Shown piece by piece: positions 10,226-10,261 of a stretch of DNA of 10,261 bases; within the stretch, counting starts at the first letter, position 1, and every line of letters begins with the position of its first letter. This stretch comes from an uncultured Caldilinea sp. Lineage in GTDB: Bacteria > Chloroflexota > Anaerolineae > Caldilineales > Caldilineaceae. The notes under the pieces were generated by a model. That model had not been told where the DNA came from and did not search any database. It was given only the letters and a program-made list of their open reading frames with translations. A program made the position numbers and the translations under genes. The DNA lies in contig CALFWA010000087.1 in NCBI GenBank assembly GCA_937928035.1, positions 1-10,261 on the forward strand, read 5' to 3'.

Positions 10226-10261
10226 TGGCCGCTGCGGAGATGAAGCCACCGCTTCTCACAT

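Noticed and set aside
10226..10261. Possible 3' end of a minus-strand gene (TGA at 10256-10258)
   Set aside because: Only a few bases are visible, so a gene cannot be supported.

Overview
The window is GC-rich, densely coded bacterial DNA. It looks like a Chloroflexota genome, perhaps the Caldilineae or Anaerolineae side. The reasons are a threonine/proline-rich (PT) lipoprotein ending in PESPL repeats, a tandem FAS1 surface protein with an LPxTG-type anchor, a multi-pass membrane protein of the LiaF/DUF5668 style, and perfect-stem hairpins between genes. This assignment is inferred from gene style; no marker gene in the window proves it.

Layout: (1) 1-1856, the end of a carbohydrate uptake operon on the plus strand: the C-terminus of a MalG-type ABC permease, overlapping by 4 nt an FGGY sugar/polyol kinase. 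(2) 1905-3134, minus strand: a 409-aa phosphoserine phosphatase (SerB) with two ACT domains, convergent with the kinase. (3) 3135-3505, a divergent regulatory region, then a 250-aa polytopic membrane protein (3506-4258) closed by a 20-bp-stem terminator. (4) 4455-7081, a fatty-acid synthesis pair: a FabF-type elongating ketosynthase and, 26 nt later, a FabH-type initiating ketosynthase with extra tails at both ends, followed by a strong terminator. (5) 7161-7427, minus strand: a small lipoprotein with heptad repeats. (6) 7807-8736, a solitary beta-class DNA methyltransferase. (7) 9012-10160, a secreted two-domain FAS1 protein with an LPVTG anchor, ended by a 44-bp perfect palindrome that makes a terminator.

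How the genes relate: the permease and kinase form an import-and-phosphorylate module for a sugar or polyol. FabH and FabF would start and extend acyl chains for membrane lipids. The membrane protein, lipoprotein and FAS1 protein are all envelope components.

The most unexpected signal is non-coding. The roughly 85 nt upstream of the membrane-protein gene (3422-3505) and of the FAS1 gene (8927-9011) share a collinear series of short words at nearly the same distances from the start codon. This suggests a common promoter/leader. No CRISPR array, transposase, rRNA or tRNA was seen, and no clearly novel multi-gene system.
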